A stretch of DNA of 8,686 bases from contig WFYH01000148.1 of NCBI GenBank assembly GCA_015490215.1, positions 1 through 8,686 on the forward strand, written 5' to 3'. This DNA comes from Aquificaceae bacterium. Lineage in GTDB: Bacteria; Aquificota; Aquificia; Aquificales; Aquificaceae. A program made the position numbers and the translations under genes. This document shows positions 6,751 to 8,686 of this stretch, piece by piece (within the stretch, counting starts at the first letter, position 1; each line of letters begins with the position of its first letter). Below the pieces are notes generated by a model. It ran no database searches and was not told where the DNA came from. It was given only the letters and a program-made list of their open reading frames with translations.

Positions 6751-8686
<1,936 letters not shown>

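Overview
The window looks like chromosomal DNA of a thermophilic bacterium of the order Aquificales (Aquifex / Hydrogenobacter / Thermocrinis type). This is inferred from Lys/Glu-rich proteins, heavy use of AGG/AGA (Arg) and ATA (Ile) codons, very tight gene packing, a Thermotoga/archaeal-type S-adenosylhomocysteine hydrolase, an archaeal-style small kinase of the COG2112 type, and a repeat at the left edge that resembles the CRISPR repeats I recall from Aquifex. No database search was possible, so the taxon is an inference.

Left edge (1-364): a single 29-bp CRISPR-like repeat sits at the window boundary, followed by about 335 bp of AT-rich, repeat- and hairpin-rich DNA without a gene. Read on the minus strand, the repeat ends in GTTGAAAG, so the array would run leftward out of the window and the non-coding stretch would be its leader. 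The same stretch must hold the promoter of the sulP gene, which runs the other way.

Centre left (365-3873): a SulP-family anion transporter with a STAS domain and an unusual cysteine-containing C-terminal extension (+) converges, with a 4-bp overlap, on a membrane-anchored PpiD/SurA-like periplasmic chaperone (-). The chaperone gene starts 12 bp after a CAT-anticodon tRNA (probably elongator Met) on the same strand and is probably co-transcribed with it. The 23-bp gap between this tRNA and the next (+) gene contains one perfect palindrome, TATAATTATA, which gives a -10 box in each direction.

Centre right (3874-6750): a two-gene (+) operon encodes a periplasmic Leu/Ile/Val-type substrate-binding protein, possibly on a leaderless mRNA, and a complete MsbA-like ABC exporter half-transporter whose ATG directly follows the upstream stop codon.

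Right (6728-8686): a (-) operon runs nuoA (3' end only) - ahcY - a small COG2112-like kinase. The kinase start overlaps the ahcY stop, and its 3' end overlaps the exporter gene by 23 bp. Most genes are housekeeping or transport. The most unusual material is the CRISPR edge with its structured leader, the shared divergent promoter, the tRNA-mRNA junction, the SulP tail and the kinase with an atypical catalytic loop next to ahcY.
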